A DNA stretch of 25,719 nt from an uncultured Eubacteriales bacterium (lineage in GTDB: Bacteria; Bacillota; Clostridia; Oscillospirales; Oscillospiraceae): contig URCY01000023.1 in NCBI GenBank assembly GCA_900546415.1, positions 1-25,719 on the forward strand, written 5' to 3'. The first letter of the stretch is position 1. Every line of letters starts with the position of its first letter. The notes beneath the pieces are model-generated. The model made no database searches. It was not told where the DNA came from and was given only the letters and a program-made list of their open reading frames with translations. Below are positions 9,330 to 15,796 of this stretch, one piece after another. A program made the position numbers and the translations under genes.

Positions 9330-9385
9330 AAAAAAGCTCCCCGCCGACGTCCGCCCGAGGGCGAGCATCGCGGGGAGCGTATTTT
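9330..9385 (-). terminator. Intrinsic terminator after the TPR/LRR gene (possibly bidirectional)
   Basis: GCTCCCCGC (9336-9344) pairs with GCGGGGAGC (9370-9378) around a GC-rich loop. On the minus strand the stem is followed by six T (A-run at 9330-9335), just after the stop of the minus-strand gene at 9394. On the plus strand it is followed by GTATTTTTT. It separates the TPR/LRR gene from the deacetylase, which therefore needs its own promoter; none with good hexamers was found. Confidence 0.82.
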
Positions 9386-9393
9386 TTCCGGCG

Positions 9394-11106
9394 TCAGCCG
9401 GCGCTGACGGAGGTCGGGTCATAGTTGACGATGACGTTCATGGCGGTCAGGGCGGAGACGTCCGTGACCTTCGTGCCGAAGGCGTTCACCTGCACGAGCA
9501 TATAGCACGAGGCGAGGCAGCCGAGATCGGTCAGCTCGGGGTTATAGTCGACGTCGACATAGTTCAGCGACGCCAGATTGGAAAGAACGGTGAGATCCGT
9601 GAGCTGGTTATACGAGGCGTAGAGCTTTTGCAGCGCGGCGTTCTCGGGGAGCTGCGGCAGGGCGGAGATGCTGTTGTGGCTGATGTCGACGTGCGTCAGC
9701 AGCGGCATGAGGCTCAGGAAGTCGGCCGTCGTGATCTGATTGTTCTTGAGGTTCAGGCGCACGAGTTGCGTGCAGGAATTGAGCGGGCTGACGTCGGAGA
9801 TGCTGTTGTTCGAGGCCTGGAAGATCTGAAGCTCCGGCATATTCTGCAGGACGCCGATCGCGCTCAGGCCGTTGCTGTTGGCGCGCAGGGTCAGCATTCC
9901 GGTGCAGGCGGCGAGCGGCTCGAGCGAGGTGACGCGGTTGCCCGAGATGTCCAGCTCGGTCAGCGTCGTCATGCCGCTCAGGGCGTTCAGATCGACCAGC
10001 GCGTTCGAGGCGACCAGCAGGACGCTCAGATTCTGACAGCCGCGCAGGGCGCTGAGGTCGGAGATGCTGTTGTTCGAGAGGTCAAGCGAGGTCAGCTCCG
10101 TGAGATTGCCCAGCGCAGAGATGTTGGAAAGACCGCATTCGTTGAGGTTCAGCGTTTGCAGGGCGGTCAGCCCGCCGATCTGCTCCATCAGCTCGGCCGA
10201 AACGAGACAGCCGGACAGGTCGAGCGTCTCGAGCTTCTTCAGCGCGGGCAGGAAGTCGTCGCTCAGCTCCGTGCGGTTCTGAAGCGTCAGGCTCTTCAGC
10301 TCCGTGAACCAGCGCAGGTCGGAATAGACCGTCACGTCCTCGGGGACGGTCAGCTCCGTGATCTGCCAGAGGTCGTCGGTCATGACCTGCTCGGTGCGCG
10401 CGATATAGAGCTGATCGCGGACGAAGCGCTCCAGCTCGGCGCTCTCAAAGGTCACAGGCTCGACGACGCCGACGATCATATAATCGGCCTCGGCCAGCGG
10501 ACTGACCAGACCGTGCTCATCGACCAGAATCGCCCGCATATGCGTGCTGCCGCCGGAGAGGTGCAGCGGCTCGGAGTAGACGTTGCCCTCCGTGCCGGGG
10601 TATTCGTCGTTGACGGAATAATAGATCCTGCCGTCGCCCTCCATGGTCAGGTCGATATACTCGGAAAATTCTCCGCCTGCGGGGGAGAGCACCGGCGCCT
10701 GCGGGCGAAGCGCCTCAAGCGCGGCGCGCGTCTCCGGGTCGGTGACGCTGTCGAGCATCTGCTGCGCGTCGAGGAACTTGCCCTGCGCGACATAGACCGC
10801 CGAGAGCTTGCAGCAGAGGGTGGCGTCCGGCTTTTTCTCGAGCGCCGTGACCAGCGTGCGCTCGGCCTGCGTGTAGTTCTGCGCGTTGAGCCAGGCGTCA
10901 GCCAGCTCGATCGTGTAGGTCGTGTTGTCCGGGTCGAGCCTCGCGGCGCGCTCATAGAAGAAGGCGGCGCGCTCGTATTTTTCGGCCTTCATATAGCGGT
11001 CGCCGAGGCTGCTGAGGTTCTCCGGCGTCCAAAGAAAATAGTACAGCCCGAAGCACAGACCGACGACCACGGCCAGCACGAGCAGGGTAATCAGAAATTT
11101 TTTCAT
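9394..11106 (-). CDS. Membrane-anchored TPR / CHB_HEX-like / leucine-rich-repeat protein
   Basis: This 570-residue protein has four parts. An uncleaved N-terminal membrane anchor covers about residues 4-27. A helical region at 30-125 has TPR-like units (AEKYERAAFFYERAARLDPD, then AQNYTQAERTLVTALE). Residues 137-212 resemble the chitobiase C-terminal/Fn3-associated module (GRIYYSVNDEYPGT, STHMRAILVDEHG). Residues 245-565 are about a dozen internalin-type leucine-rich repeats of roughly 22 residues (LTSLDLSNNSISDLSALRGC and similar). It should be exposed outside the membrane and used for binding. The ligand is unknown and no catalytic motif is visible. TAGGAG precedes the ATG, and a consensus promoter lies at 11158-11186. 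Confidence 0.85.
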   Translation of the reverse strand: MKKFLITLLVLAVVVGLCFGLYYFLWTPENLSSLGDRYMKAEKYERAAFFYERAARLDPDNTTYTIELADAWLNAQNYTQAERTLVTALEKKPDATLCCKLSAVYVAQGKFLDAQQMLDSVTDPETRAALEALRPQAPVLSPAGGEFSEYIDLTMEGDGRIYYSVNDEYPGTEGNVYSEPLHLSGGSTHMRAILVDEHGLVSPLAEADYMIVGVVEPVTFESAELERFVRDQLYIARTEQVMTDDLWQITELTVPEDVTVYSDLRWFTELKSLTLQNRTELSDDFLPALKKLETLDLSGCLVSAELMEQIGGLTALQTLNLNECGLSNISALGNLTELTSLDLSNNSISDLSALRGCQNLSVLLVASNALVDLNALSGMTTLTELDISGNRVTSLEPLAACTGMLTLRANSNGLSAIGVLQNMPELQIFQASNNSISDVSPLNSCTQLVRLNLKNNQITTADFLSLMPLLTHVDISHNSISALPQLPENAALQKLYASYNQLTDLTVLSNLASLNYVDVDYNPELTDLGCLASCYMLVQVNAFGTKVTDVSALTAMNVIVNYDPTSVSAG

Positions 11107-11157
11107 GTGTCGCTCCTATATAAAAAATCGCATTGTTTGACGGATATGGGTACAATC

Positions 11158-11186
11158 ATTATAGCTTTTCGGCGGAATCTTGTCAA
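11158..11186 (-). promoter_or_regulatory. Sigma-A promoter of the TPR/LRR gene
   Basis: On the minus strand, TTGACA (11181-11186) and TATAAT (11158-11163) are exact consensus hexamers with a 17-bp spacer. The first two bases of the -35 box are also the outer end of the neighbouring foldback element (CCCTT). Confidence 0.9.
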
Positions 11187-11441
11187 GGGAATCTCTGAAT
11201 CAATCGGCTGCGGCGCTCAGCGGGTCTTTTGCCCCAGCTTATCGGTTTGAAAATCTTGAAATACACAAAGTATTCCTGCGATTTCCAAATCTCAATCTGG
11301 AACAAAATCCCTCACTGACCGCTCTTGCGATTGAATCAGAGCTTCCCTTGAAATACACAAAGTATTCCTGCAATTTCCAAATCTCAATCTGGAACAAAAT
11401 CCCTCGCTGACCGCTCTTGCGATTGAATCAGAGGTTCCTTA
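11185..11441 (+). repeat. Expanded foldback (MITE-like) element
   Basis: The left half (11185-11253) begins AAGGGAATCTCTGAATCAAT and is followed by two tandem copies of a 92-bp unit that each end in the right half (AATCAGAG near the end). Left and right termini are inverted repeats of about 20 bp with two or three mismatches. The interior of the left half also aligns with the reverse complement of the right half (shared blocks GCG, TCAG, TTTTG and CCAG in order), so the whole element is a diverged palindrome able to fold back. It fills the gap between the divergent TPR/LRR and DeoR genes. No transposase gene is nearby, as expected for a non-autonomous element. Confidence 0.85.
11256..11439 (+). 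repeat. Two tandem 92-bp repeats inside the foldback element
   Basis: Unit 1 is 11256-11347 and unit 2 is 11348-11439. Both begin TTGAAATACACAAAGTATTC and differ at only about five positions, mostly near the right end. The first 46 bp or so of the unit, including a small AATAC/GTATT hairpin, are absent from the compact copy at 7005-7117. Confidence 0.92.
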
Positions 11442-11479
11442 AAAATAACAAAATAATGCGTGCGCTTTCACAGGATGTG

Positions 11480-11488
11480 TGATATAAT
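11480..11488 (+). promoter_or_regulatory. Extended -10 promoter of the DeoR-family gene
   Basis: TGATATAAT provides an exact -10 hexamer (11483-11488) with the TGN extension. No good -35 hexamer lies 16-18 bp upstream. The predicted leader is about 20 nucleotides. Confidence 0.7.
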
Positions 11489-11516
11489 AAGAACAAAATG
11501 TGGGGAAGGTGTTGTC

Positions 11517-12293
11517 ATGGGGAAGAAAGAAGATCGCTTAGAGTGTATCACAACGCTGTTGGGTCAGGAGACCAGCATCTCGATTAAGGATCTGGCATCG
11601 CGCCTGAGCGTGTCGGAAATGACCGTGCGGCGTGATCTTGCCGAGATGCGTAAGCAGAATCTCGTGCTTGACGTTCCCGGCTTCGCGGTCTTGAACCGCG
11701 GAATCGCGGCCGAGGAGATGAACTCCTATCTGCTCGGGCGTGCTGCGACGGTACATCAGGAAGAAAAGATCCGAATTGGCCAATATGCAGCCTCTCTGAT
11801 AGAGCCGAACGACTCGATCATCATCGACAGCGGAACGACCGTGGAGTATATTCCCGACAGCATTGACCGAAATGTCAAGGCGACGATTTTCACCTGCAAC
11901 CTGAATATTCTGAACCGCATTATCAACAAGCCGAATCTTTCTGTCATTTTCGGCGGCGGCTATTATCACGCCGACACGACGTCGTTTGAATGCGCCGAAA
12001 GCATCGAGCTGATCAAAAAGGTGCGCGCGACCAAGGCGTTTGTTTCCGCTGCAGGCGTGCACGAGAAGTTGGGTGTTACCCTCTTTAACCGCTATGAAAT
12101 GAACATGAAACATGCGATTATACGCTACAGCAACGAACGGATTCTTGTTGCGGATTCAAGCAAATTCGGAACCATTCGCCCGTGCTTTCTTGCCGATCTT
12201 CCGACCTTCCAGATGGTCATCACGGACACCGGCTTGCCCGAGCACTGGCAGGAGCACATCCGTTCGCTCGGGATTCGGCTTGTCATGGTGTAA
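11517..12293 (+). CDS. DeoR-family transcriptional regulator
   Basis: This 258-residue DNA-binding protein has an N-terminal winged helix-turn-helix at about residues 3-57 (ISIKDLASRLSVSEMTVRRDL) and a C-terminal DeoR sensor domain with IDSGTTVEYIP, SAAGVHEKLGVTLFN and ADSSKFG. Domains of this kind normally bind a phosphorylated sugar or related metabolite. The ATG at 11517 is chosen because GGGGAAGG lies 7 bp upstream and the HTH begins immediately after it; a longer frame starts upstream of the promoter. The next gene starts 41 bp after the stop on the same strand and is its most likely target. Codon use looks less GC-rich than in the flanking operons, which hints at separate acquisition. 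Confidence 0.92.
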   Translation: MGKKEDRLECITTLLGQETSISIKDLASRLSVSEMTVRRDLAEMRKQNLVLDVPGFAVLNRGIAAEEMNSYLLGRAATVHQEEKIRIGQYAASLIEPNDSIIIDSGTTVEYIPDSIDRNVKATIFTCNLNILNRIINKPNLSVIFGGGYYHADTTSFECAESIELIKKVRATKAFVSAAGVHEKLGVTLFNRYEMNMKHAIIRYSNERILVADSSKFGTIRPCFLADLPTFQMVITDTGLPEHWQEHIRSLGIRLVMV

Positions 12294-12334
12294 TCAGACT
12301 TTGTCCTCCCGGAGCGCAGAATAGGAGATACAAT

Positions 12335-13501
12335 ATGCTTGGAAATTTTAGCTATCAGAACAGTACCAAGCTTTATTTCGGAGAGGATGCCTTGAGCTAC
12401 CTCAACGAGGAGCTGCCGCGCTACGGTAAGACCGTACAGCTCATTTACGGCGGCGGCTCGATCAAGAAAAACGGCATCTACGATTCAATCGTGGCACTGC
12501 TGCGCGAAAACGGCAAGACCGTCGTCGAGGACGGCGGCGTGATGCCGAACCCGACCTATGAGAAGCTGCTTGACGGCGTGCGCATTGCGCGGGAAAATCA
12601 CGTGGATCTGCTTTTGGCGGTCGGCGGCGGCTCCTGTTGCGACTACGCCAAGGCGGTTTCCGTCTCGGTACACTGCGACGAGGATCCGTGGGATAAATAC
12701 TACGACCGCTTCGAGGAGCCGAGCTGTGAGATCGTCCCGGTCGGCTGTGTGCTGACTATGACCGGCACCGGCTCGGAAATGAACGGCGGCGCGGTCATCA
12801 CCAACACCGAAAAGAAGCTGAAGTTCGGCCATGTCTTCGGTGAAGAGGTCATGCCGAAGTTTGCCATTCTGAACCCGCGCTTCACCATGACGCTTCCGAA
12901 GCGCCAGATGATCGCCGGCATCTACGATATTTTCAGCCACATTTGTGAGCAATACTTCTCCGGCGAGGATGACAACGTCAGCGACTACCTTGCCGAGGGA
13001 TTGATGCGCGCGGTGGTTCGTAATTCGCTGGTCGCTCTGGATGACCCGCAGAACTATGAGGCGCGCTCGAACCTGATGTGGTCTGCAACTTGGGCGCTGA
13101 ACACGCTGCTCTCCCGTGGGAAATCCACCGACTGGATGGTGCATATGCTCGGGCAGGCCGTCGGTGCTGTTACAGACGCAACGCACGGCATGACGCTTGC
13201 CCCTGTGACGCTACCTTACTGCCGTAAGGTGCTTCCGTATGGACTGAAGAAGTTTGTCCGCTTTGCGACCGAGGTTTGGCGCGTCGACCCGGCAGGGAAG
13301 ACCGACGAGCAGGTCGCGCAGGAGGGTCTGGCCGCGCTCGAGGCGTGGATGCGCAAGCTCGGGCTTCCCATGACGCTCAGAGAGCTGAATGTAACGGAGG
13401 ACATGCTGGGCGACATCGCCAACGGCGTCGTTGTCCTCACCGGCGGCTACAAGGCACTGACGTCCGAGGACGTGCTCGAGATTTTCCGCGAGAGCATGTG
13501 A
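12335..13501 (+). CDS. Iron-containing alcohol dehydrogenase (YqhD/BdhA type)
   Basis: This 388-residue enzyme belongs to the group III iron-dependent alcohol dehydrogenases and would interconvert aldehydes and primary alcohols with NAD(P)H in the cytosol. The N-terminal cofactor site contains GGGSIKKNGIYD (GGGS at 39-42) and LAVGGGSCCDYAKA near residue 95. The predicted metal ligands are all present: Asp198 and His202 in GIYDIFSH, His270 in DWMVH, and His284 in DATHG. The length equals that of YqhD and butanol dehydrogenases. AGGAG precedes the ATG at 12335. It probably forms a two-gene unit with the DeoR-family regulator, suggesting induction by a metabolite; the physiological substrate is not evident. 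Confidence 0.94.
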   Translation: MLGNFSYQNSTKLYFGEDALSYLNEELPRYGKTVQLIYGGGSIKKNGIYDSIVALLRENGKTVVEDGGVMPNPTYEKLLDGVRIARENHVDLLLAVGGGSCCDYAKAVSVSVHCDEDPWDKYYDRFEEPSCEIVPVGCVLTMTGTGSEMNGGAVITNTEKKLKFGHVFGEEVMPKFAILNPRFTMTLPKRQMIAGIYDIFSHICEQYFSGEDDNVSDYLAEGLMRAVVRNSLVALDDPQNYEARSNLMWSATWALNTLLSRGKSTDWMVHMLGQAVGAVTDATHGMTLAPVTLPYCRKVLPYGLKKFVRFATEVWRVDPAGKTDEQVAQEGLAALEAWMRKLGLPMTLRELNVTEDMLGDIANGVVVLTGGYKALTSEDVLEIFRESM

Positions 13502-13523
13502 GCCTTCGGCCGAGTCGCACAAC

Positions 13524-13570
13524 GGCATCCGCCGCACGAAAAAGCAGAAAATGCGCGGATGCCCTATTTC
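13524..13570 (+). terminator. Probable terminator after the alcohol dehydrogenase gene
   Basis: GGCATCCGC (13524-13532) pairs perfectly with GCGGATGCC (13555-13563), followed by the T-rich CTATTTCT. The loop of 22 bases is larger than usual, so efficiency is uncertain. Confidence 0.55.
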
Positions 13571-13572
13571 TC

Positions 13573-13609
13573 AGGGGCTGTAGCAAAATGAAAAATTGCT
13601 ACAGCCCCT
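13573..13609 (+). repeat. Perfect 14-bp inverted repeat
   Basis: AGGGGCTGTAGCAA (13573-13586) and TTGCTACAGCCCCT (13596-13609) are exact complements around a short A-rich loop. No T-run follows on either strand, so it is not a standard intrinsic terminator. It could be a palindromic repeat unit or a bidirectional transcript end. Confidence 0.7.
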
Positions 13610-13700
13610 TCGGAGTCGCTGCGGGACAAACCGAAATCTGGGAATTTTGTCGTTTTCCGATTCCGTGCTTCGTTCCGGGATGCCATGCCTTTGACTTTAA

Positions 13701-13733
13701 GATTGCCGCGGCCGCGTTGCGGCCTCGCAATGA
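13701..13733. repeat. REP-like imperfect palindrome
   Basis: GATTGCCGCGGCCGC is followed after one base by TTGCGGCCTCGCAATGAC, giving an imperfect GC-rich dyad bounded by ATTGC and GCAAT. Short palindromes with these ends are common in intergenic DNA of many anaerobes. Only one copy is in this window, so the assignment rests on resemblance. Confidence 0.45.
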
Positions 13734-13870
13734 CACAAATTTGGAGCGTTTTTATTTGGAAAACGGACGTTTTGCATTTTTGCGGTTATTTTTTGCGCGG
13801 TGTCGCCCCGCATCGTTTTTCAAACGTTTTGTTCCGAAAATCGTTCCGTTTTCCCGCAAACCCATTTTGG

Positions 13871-13897
13871 AGCCACCGGCACTGCCGGTGGCTTTCT
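13871..13897 (+). terminator. Hairpin, possible terminator
   Basis: AGCCACCGG and CCGGTGGCT form a strong stem around CACTG, followed by TTCTT on the plus strand. It lies far from the nearest plus-strand gene, so what it would terminate is unclear. Confidence 0.45.
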
Positions 13898-13901
13898 TGC
13901 T

Positions 13902-13942
13902 GAAAGAGAAACGCGGAAGGCTTTTCGCAAAGCCTGCCGCGT
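13902..13942 (-). terminator. Terminator of the XRE/LiaF-like gene
   Basis: ACGCGGAAGGCTTT (13911-13924) pairs with AAAGCCTGCCGCGT (13929-13942) with one mismatch. On the minus strand the stem is followed by TTCTCTTTC, directly after the stop codon of the minus-strand gene at 13949. Confidence 0.75.
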
Positions 13943-13948
13943 ATTATT

Positions 13949-14941
13949 TTAAATGTACTGCACAAAAACCGAGCCGAAGCTGCAATCGATGTTCAGGAGC
14001 AGCGTTCCGTCCGGGTTTTTCGCCGGTTCGCCCTTGGTCTCGAAGCTGCCGAAGCTGCAATCCTTCTGCTGCACATCGACGCGATAGCGCTCCGGGACGA
14101 GCAGCGTCAGCGAGCCGAAGTTGTTTTCGAGGTCAAGCCGGCAGCCGGGAGCGATGCAGCCGCAGGCGGAGAAATCGACCGTGAAATCGCCGAAGCTGCT
14201 GTCGATGCTGCCGCCCTTCAGCTCCGGGGTGACGACGGCCGCACGGTAGCTGCCGAAGGACAGGTCGCAGCGCAGCATTCCGTCATAGCAGCTGTATTCG
14301 CGGTGCATCTCCTTGCCCTTGTGCTTCAGAAGCGCGCGGTATTTGCGGTTCTTTTTGATATAATGATCGCAGAGCATACTGACGCCCCAGAGCACGAGGC
14401 AGACCGGAATGATGATCTTCCAGCCGACGCGGGGCAGCGGCAGCGCATGATACGCGTTGACAAAGAAGATCAGGCCAATCACGGTCGCGGCCGTGCCGAA
14501 AACGGAAAAATGCTCGCAAAGGCTCGAAATGCCGACGTAGATCAAAAAGGTCGTCCAGAGCACCGTCCACCAGGACGGCGGGTTCGGCAGCAGCATGTTG
14601 ACCAGCAGCAGCGCGCCGAACACGATGACATAGATCGCGAACAGCAGGCCGTGTTTTTTGCCGCTTTCCTTGCCGAGTGAGACGTTGAACTCGACGCCCT
14701 TGTCCTTGCCGATCGGCTCGGCCTCGTGCACCGGCTCGTTCTTGCCGAGCAGCTCGTCGACCGTGATGCCGAACAGCGCGGCCAGCTCCGGCAGGATGGA
14801 AATATCCGGGCAGGACAGATTGTTCTCCCACTTGCTGACCGCCTGCGCGCTGACGCCGATGCGCTCGGCAAGCTGCTCCTGCGTCATGCCGAGGCGCTTG
14901 CGGTGGTACTTGATGCGTTCCCCGATGGTGGTTTGATTCAT
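13949..14941 (-). CDS. XRE-family regulator with four membrane helices and LiaF-like C-terminal domain
   Basis: This 330-residue protein begins with an XRE helix-turn-helix (residues 6-64, GMTQEQLAERIGVSAQAVSKWE). After a charged linker come four predicted membrane helices at about 98-117, 124-142, 147-166 and 174-191. The C-terminal 115 residues contain five repeats centred on FG[S/D] (Phe229, 250, 275, 297, 322) with 21-25 residue spacing, resembling the beta-solenoid of LiaF/DUF2154 envelope-stress proteins. An even number of helices would put both ends on the same side, in the cytoplasm. The ATG at 14941 is chosen because AAAGGAGG lies 8 bp upstream; an in-frame ATG at 14971 has no such site and overlaps the -10 box. 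It is probably a membrane-linked stress sensor; the signal is unknown. Confidence 0.85.
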   Translation of the reverse strand: MNQTTIGERIKYHRKRLGMTQEQLAERIGVSAQAVSKWENNLSCPDISILPELAALFGITVDELLGKNEPVHEAEPIGKDKGVEFNVSLGKESGKKHGLLFAIYVIVFGALLLVNMLLPNPPSWWTVLWTTFLIYVGISSLCEHFSVFGTAATVIGLIFFVNAYHALPLPRVGWKIIIPVCLVLWGVSMLCDHYIKKNRKYRALLKHKGKEMHREYSCYDGMLRCDLSFGSYRAAVVTPELKGGSIDSSFGDFTVDFSACGCIAPGCRLDLENNFGSLTLLVPERYRVDVQQKDCSFGSFETKGEPAKNPDGTLLLNIDCSFGSVFVQYI

Positions 14942-14969
14942 ATCGGAAGCCTCCTTTTCATTTGCCCTC

Positions 14970-14998
14970 ATTATCGCCGTGCGGGCCGTAAAAGTCTA
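14970..14998 (-). promoter_or_regulatory. Promoter of the XRE/LiaF-like gene
   Basis: On the minus strand, TAGACT (14993-14998, four of six consensus bases) and GATAAT (14970-14975, five of six) are separated by 17 bp. The predicted start site lies about 25 bases before the chosen ATG. Confidence 0.6.
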
Positions 14999-15030
14999 TC
15001 ATCGGTCGGTTAATTCCCGTTTTTTCGCGC

Positions 15031-15076
15031 TCAACCGGCGGTTGAATCGCCCGGATTCGACGGTTGAGGGTCAACC
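15031..15076. promoter_or_regulatory. Double palindrome, probable operator
   Basis: TCAACCGGCGGTTGA at 15031-15045 is a perfect palindrome around one base. GGTTGAGGGTCAACC at 15062-15076 is a second perfect dyad using the same half-site TCAACC/GGTTGA. The dyads are centred 31 bp apart, about three helical turns, and lie upstream of the XRE gene promoter. The region does not end in a T-run on either strand in the right place, so a terminator is unlikely. The XRE protein itself is the natural candidate to bind here. Confidence 0.65.
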
Positions 15077-15085
15077 ACGCGCTCT

Positions 15086-15796
15086 TCAGACAAAGAAGAA
15101 CGGATTCGGGATCTCGTCGCGCCCCCAGAGGGACGTGGCCGTGCGCCACATGGCGCGGGCGTGGATGCGGTCATGCCAGAGGAAGCGGCGGATGACCTTG
15201 CGCATCGTCCAGAGCTCGCCGTCCGGCGCGGTGTAGACGCGGTCGGACAGGAAGTCCGGCAGCGCCTCCAGCTCGGAGAGCACCTGAAGCCGGTTGAGGT
15301 ACAGGTCGGGCACGTTCTCCAGCCCGATGCCGACGGCGGCGGCGTAGTAGGCCGTGACGTCGTTGATGTGGCGGTACATCTCGCGCGGTGTGCGCGGAAC
15401 GGGGCCGTAAAAGCACGTGCGCGGCGCGCGGTCGGAAATATCCGGGTTCGGGATGCCGCCGAACAGCTTCTGGATGCCGCGCGCCGACTTGAGCATCAGC
15501 GCCTTGCCGTGCTCATATTCCGGCTCGGACAGGGCGCGGCGCTCGCTGTCGAAGAGGACGTCGCTGTCGGCGTCGCAGATTTGCAGCTCCGAGCGCTTGC
15601 GCTGCACAACGACGATCTCCGGCTCGTCGAAGCGCGGGACCGGCTCGCCGCTCCAGCGCAGAAAGCTGCGGATCTCGCCGCCGAATTTCGCCAGCGCCAT
15701 CGCCTCGGACGCCCCGCGCACGAACGCGCCGGGGTAATTCGCGGCATAGAACAGATACCCACCGTCATTATATTCGCAAACCGCCTCGATTTTCAT
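15086..15796 (-). CDS. HicB-like / DinB-like fusion protein of unknown function
   Basis: This 236-residue cytosolic protein was not matched to a named family as a whole. Residues 1-50 resemble the HicB antitoxin fold (EYNDGGYLFYAANYPGAFVRGASEAMALAKFGGEI). Residues about 135-220 look like a DinB/YfiT four-helix metal protein: the three expected histidines are His143 (EMYRHINDV), His208 and His212 (WHDRIHARAM). The C-terminus ends in FFFV. The ATG overlaps the stop of the folate cyclo-ligase gene by 4 bp, so the two are co-transcribed and probably coupled. No HicA-like partner is next to it, which argues against a toxin-antitoxin role. Enzymatic activity cannot be inferred. Confidence 0.75.
   Translation of the reverse strand: MKIEAVCEYNDGGYLFYAANYPGAFVRGASEAMALAKFGGEIRSFLRWSGEPVPRFDEPEIVVVQRKRSELQICDADSDVLFDSERRALSEPEYEHGKALMLKSARGIQKLFGGIPNPDISDRAPRTCFYGPVPRTPREMYRHINDVTAYYAAAVGIGLENVPDLYLNRLQVLSELEALPDFLSDRVYTAPDGELWTMRKVIRRFLWHDRIHARAMWRTATSLWGRDEIPNPFFFV

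Larger units (their letters stand above)
13564..13948. other. Noncoding gap between convergent genes
   Basis: No gene could be supported in this stretch. It holds the inverted repeat at 13573, the REP-like palindrome at 13701, a T-rich segment at about 13735-13870 with several T-runs, and hairpins at 13871 and 13911. The base composition of the middle part is clearly lower in GC than the surrounding genes. Confidence 0.6.

Noticed and set aside
11180..11410. Small open frame of 76 codons (SLNQSAAALSGSF) across the foldback element
   Set aside because: The same peptide is read from the other element copy near 7100 only because the DNA is repeated. No ribosome binding site, and the frame runs through the tandem unit; likely a spurious call in genomes with this repeat.
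11256..11439. CRISPR-like direct repeats
   Set aside because: Only two units, 92 bp each, contiguous with no spacers and no cas genes nearby.
13685..13903. Plus-strand open frame of 72 codons in the noncoding gap
   Set aside because: It runs through a palindrome and a hairpin, lacks a ribosome binding site, and has no recognisable features.
14942..14971. Longer N-terminus for the XRE/LiaF-like protein from the ATG at 14971
   Set aside because: No ribosome binding site precedes it and it overlaps the predicted -10 box, while AAAGGAGG stands before the ATG at 14941.
15031..15076. Terminator for the HicB/DinB-like gene
   Set aside because: On the minus strand the dyad is followed by an A-run, not a T-run, so it does not have the form of an intrinsic terminator.
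15086..15796. HicAB toxin-antitoxin locus
   Set aside because: Only the HicB-like half is present, fused to another domain, and no short HicA-like gene is adjacent.
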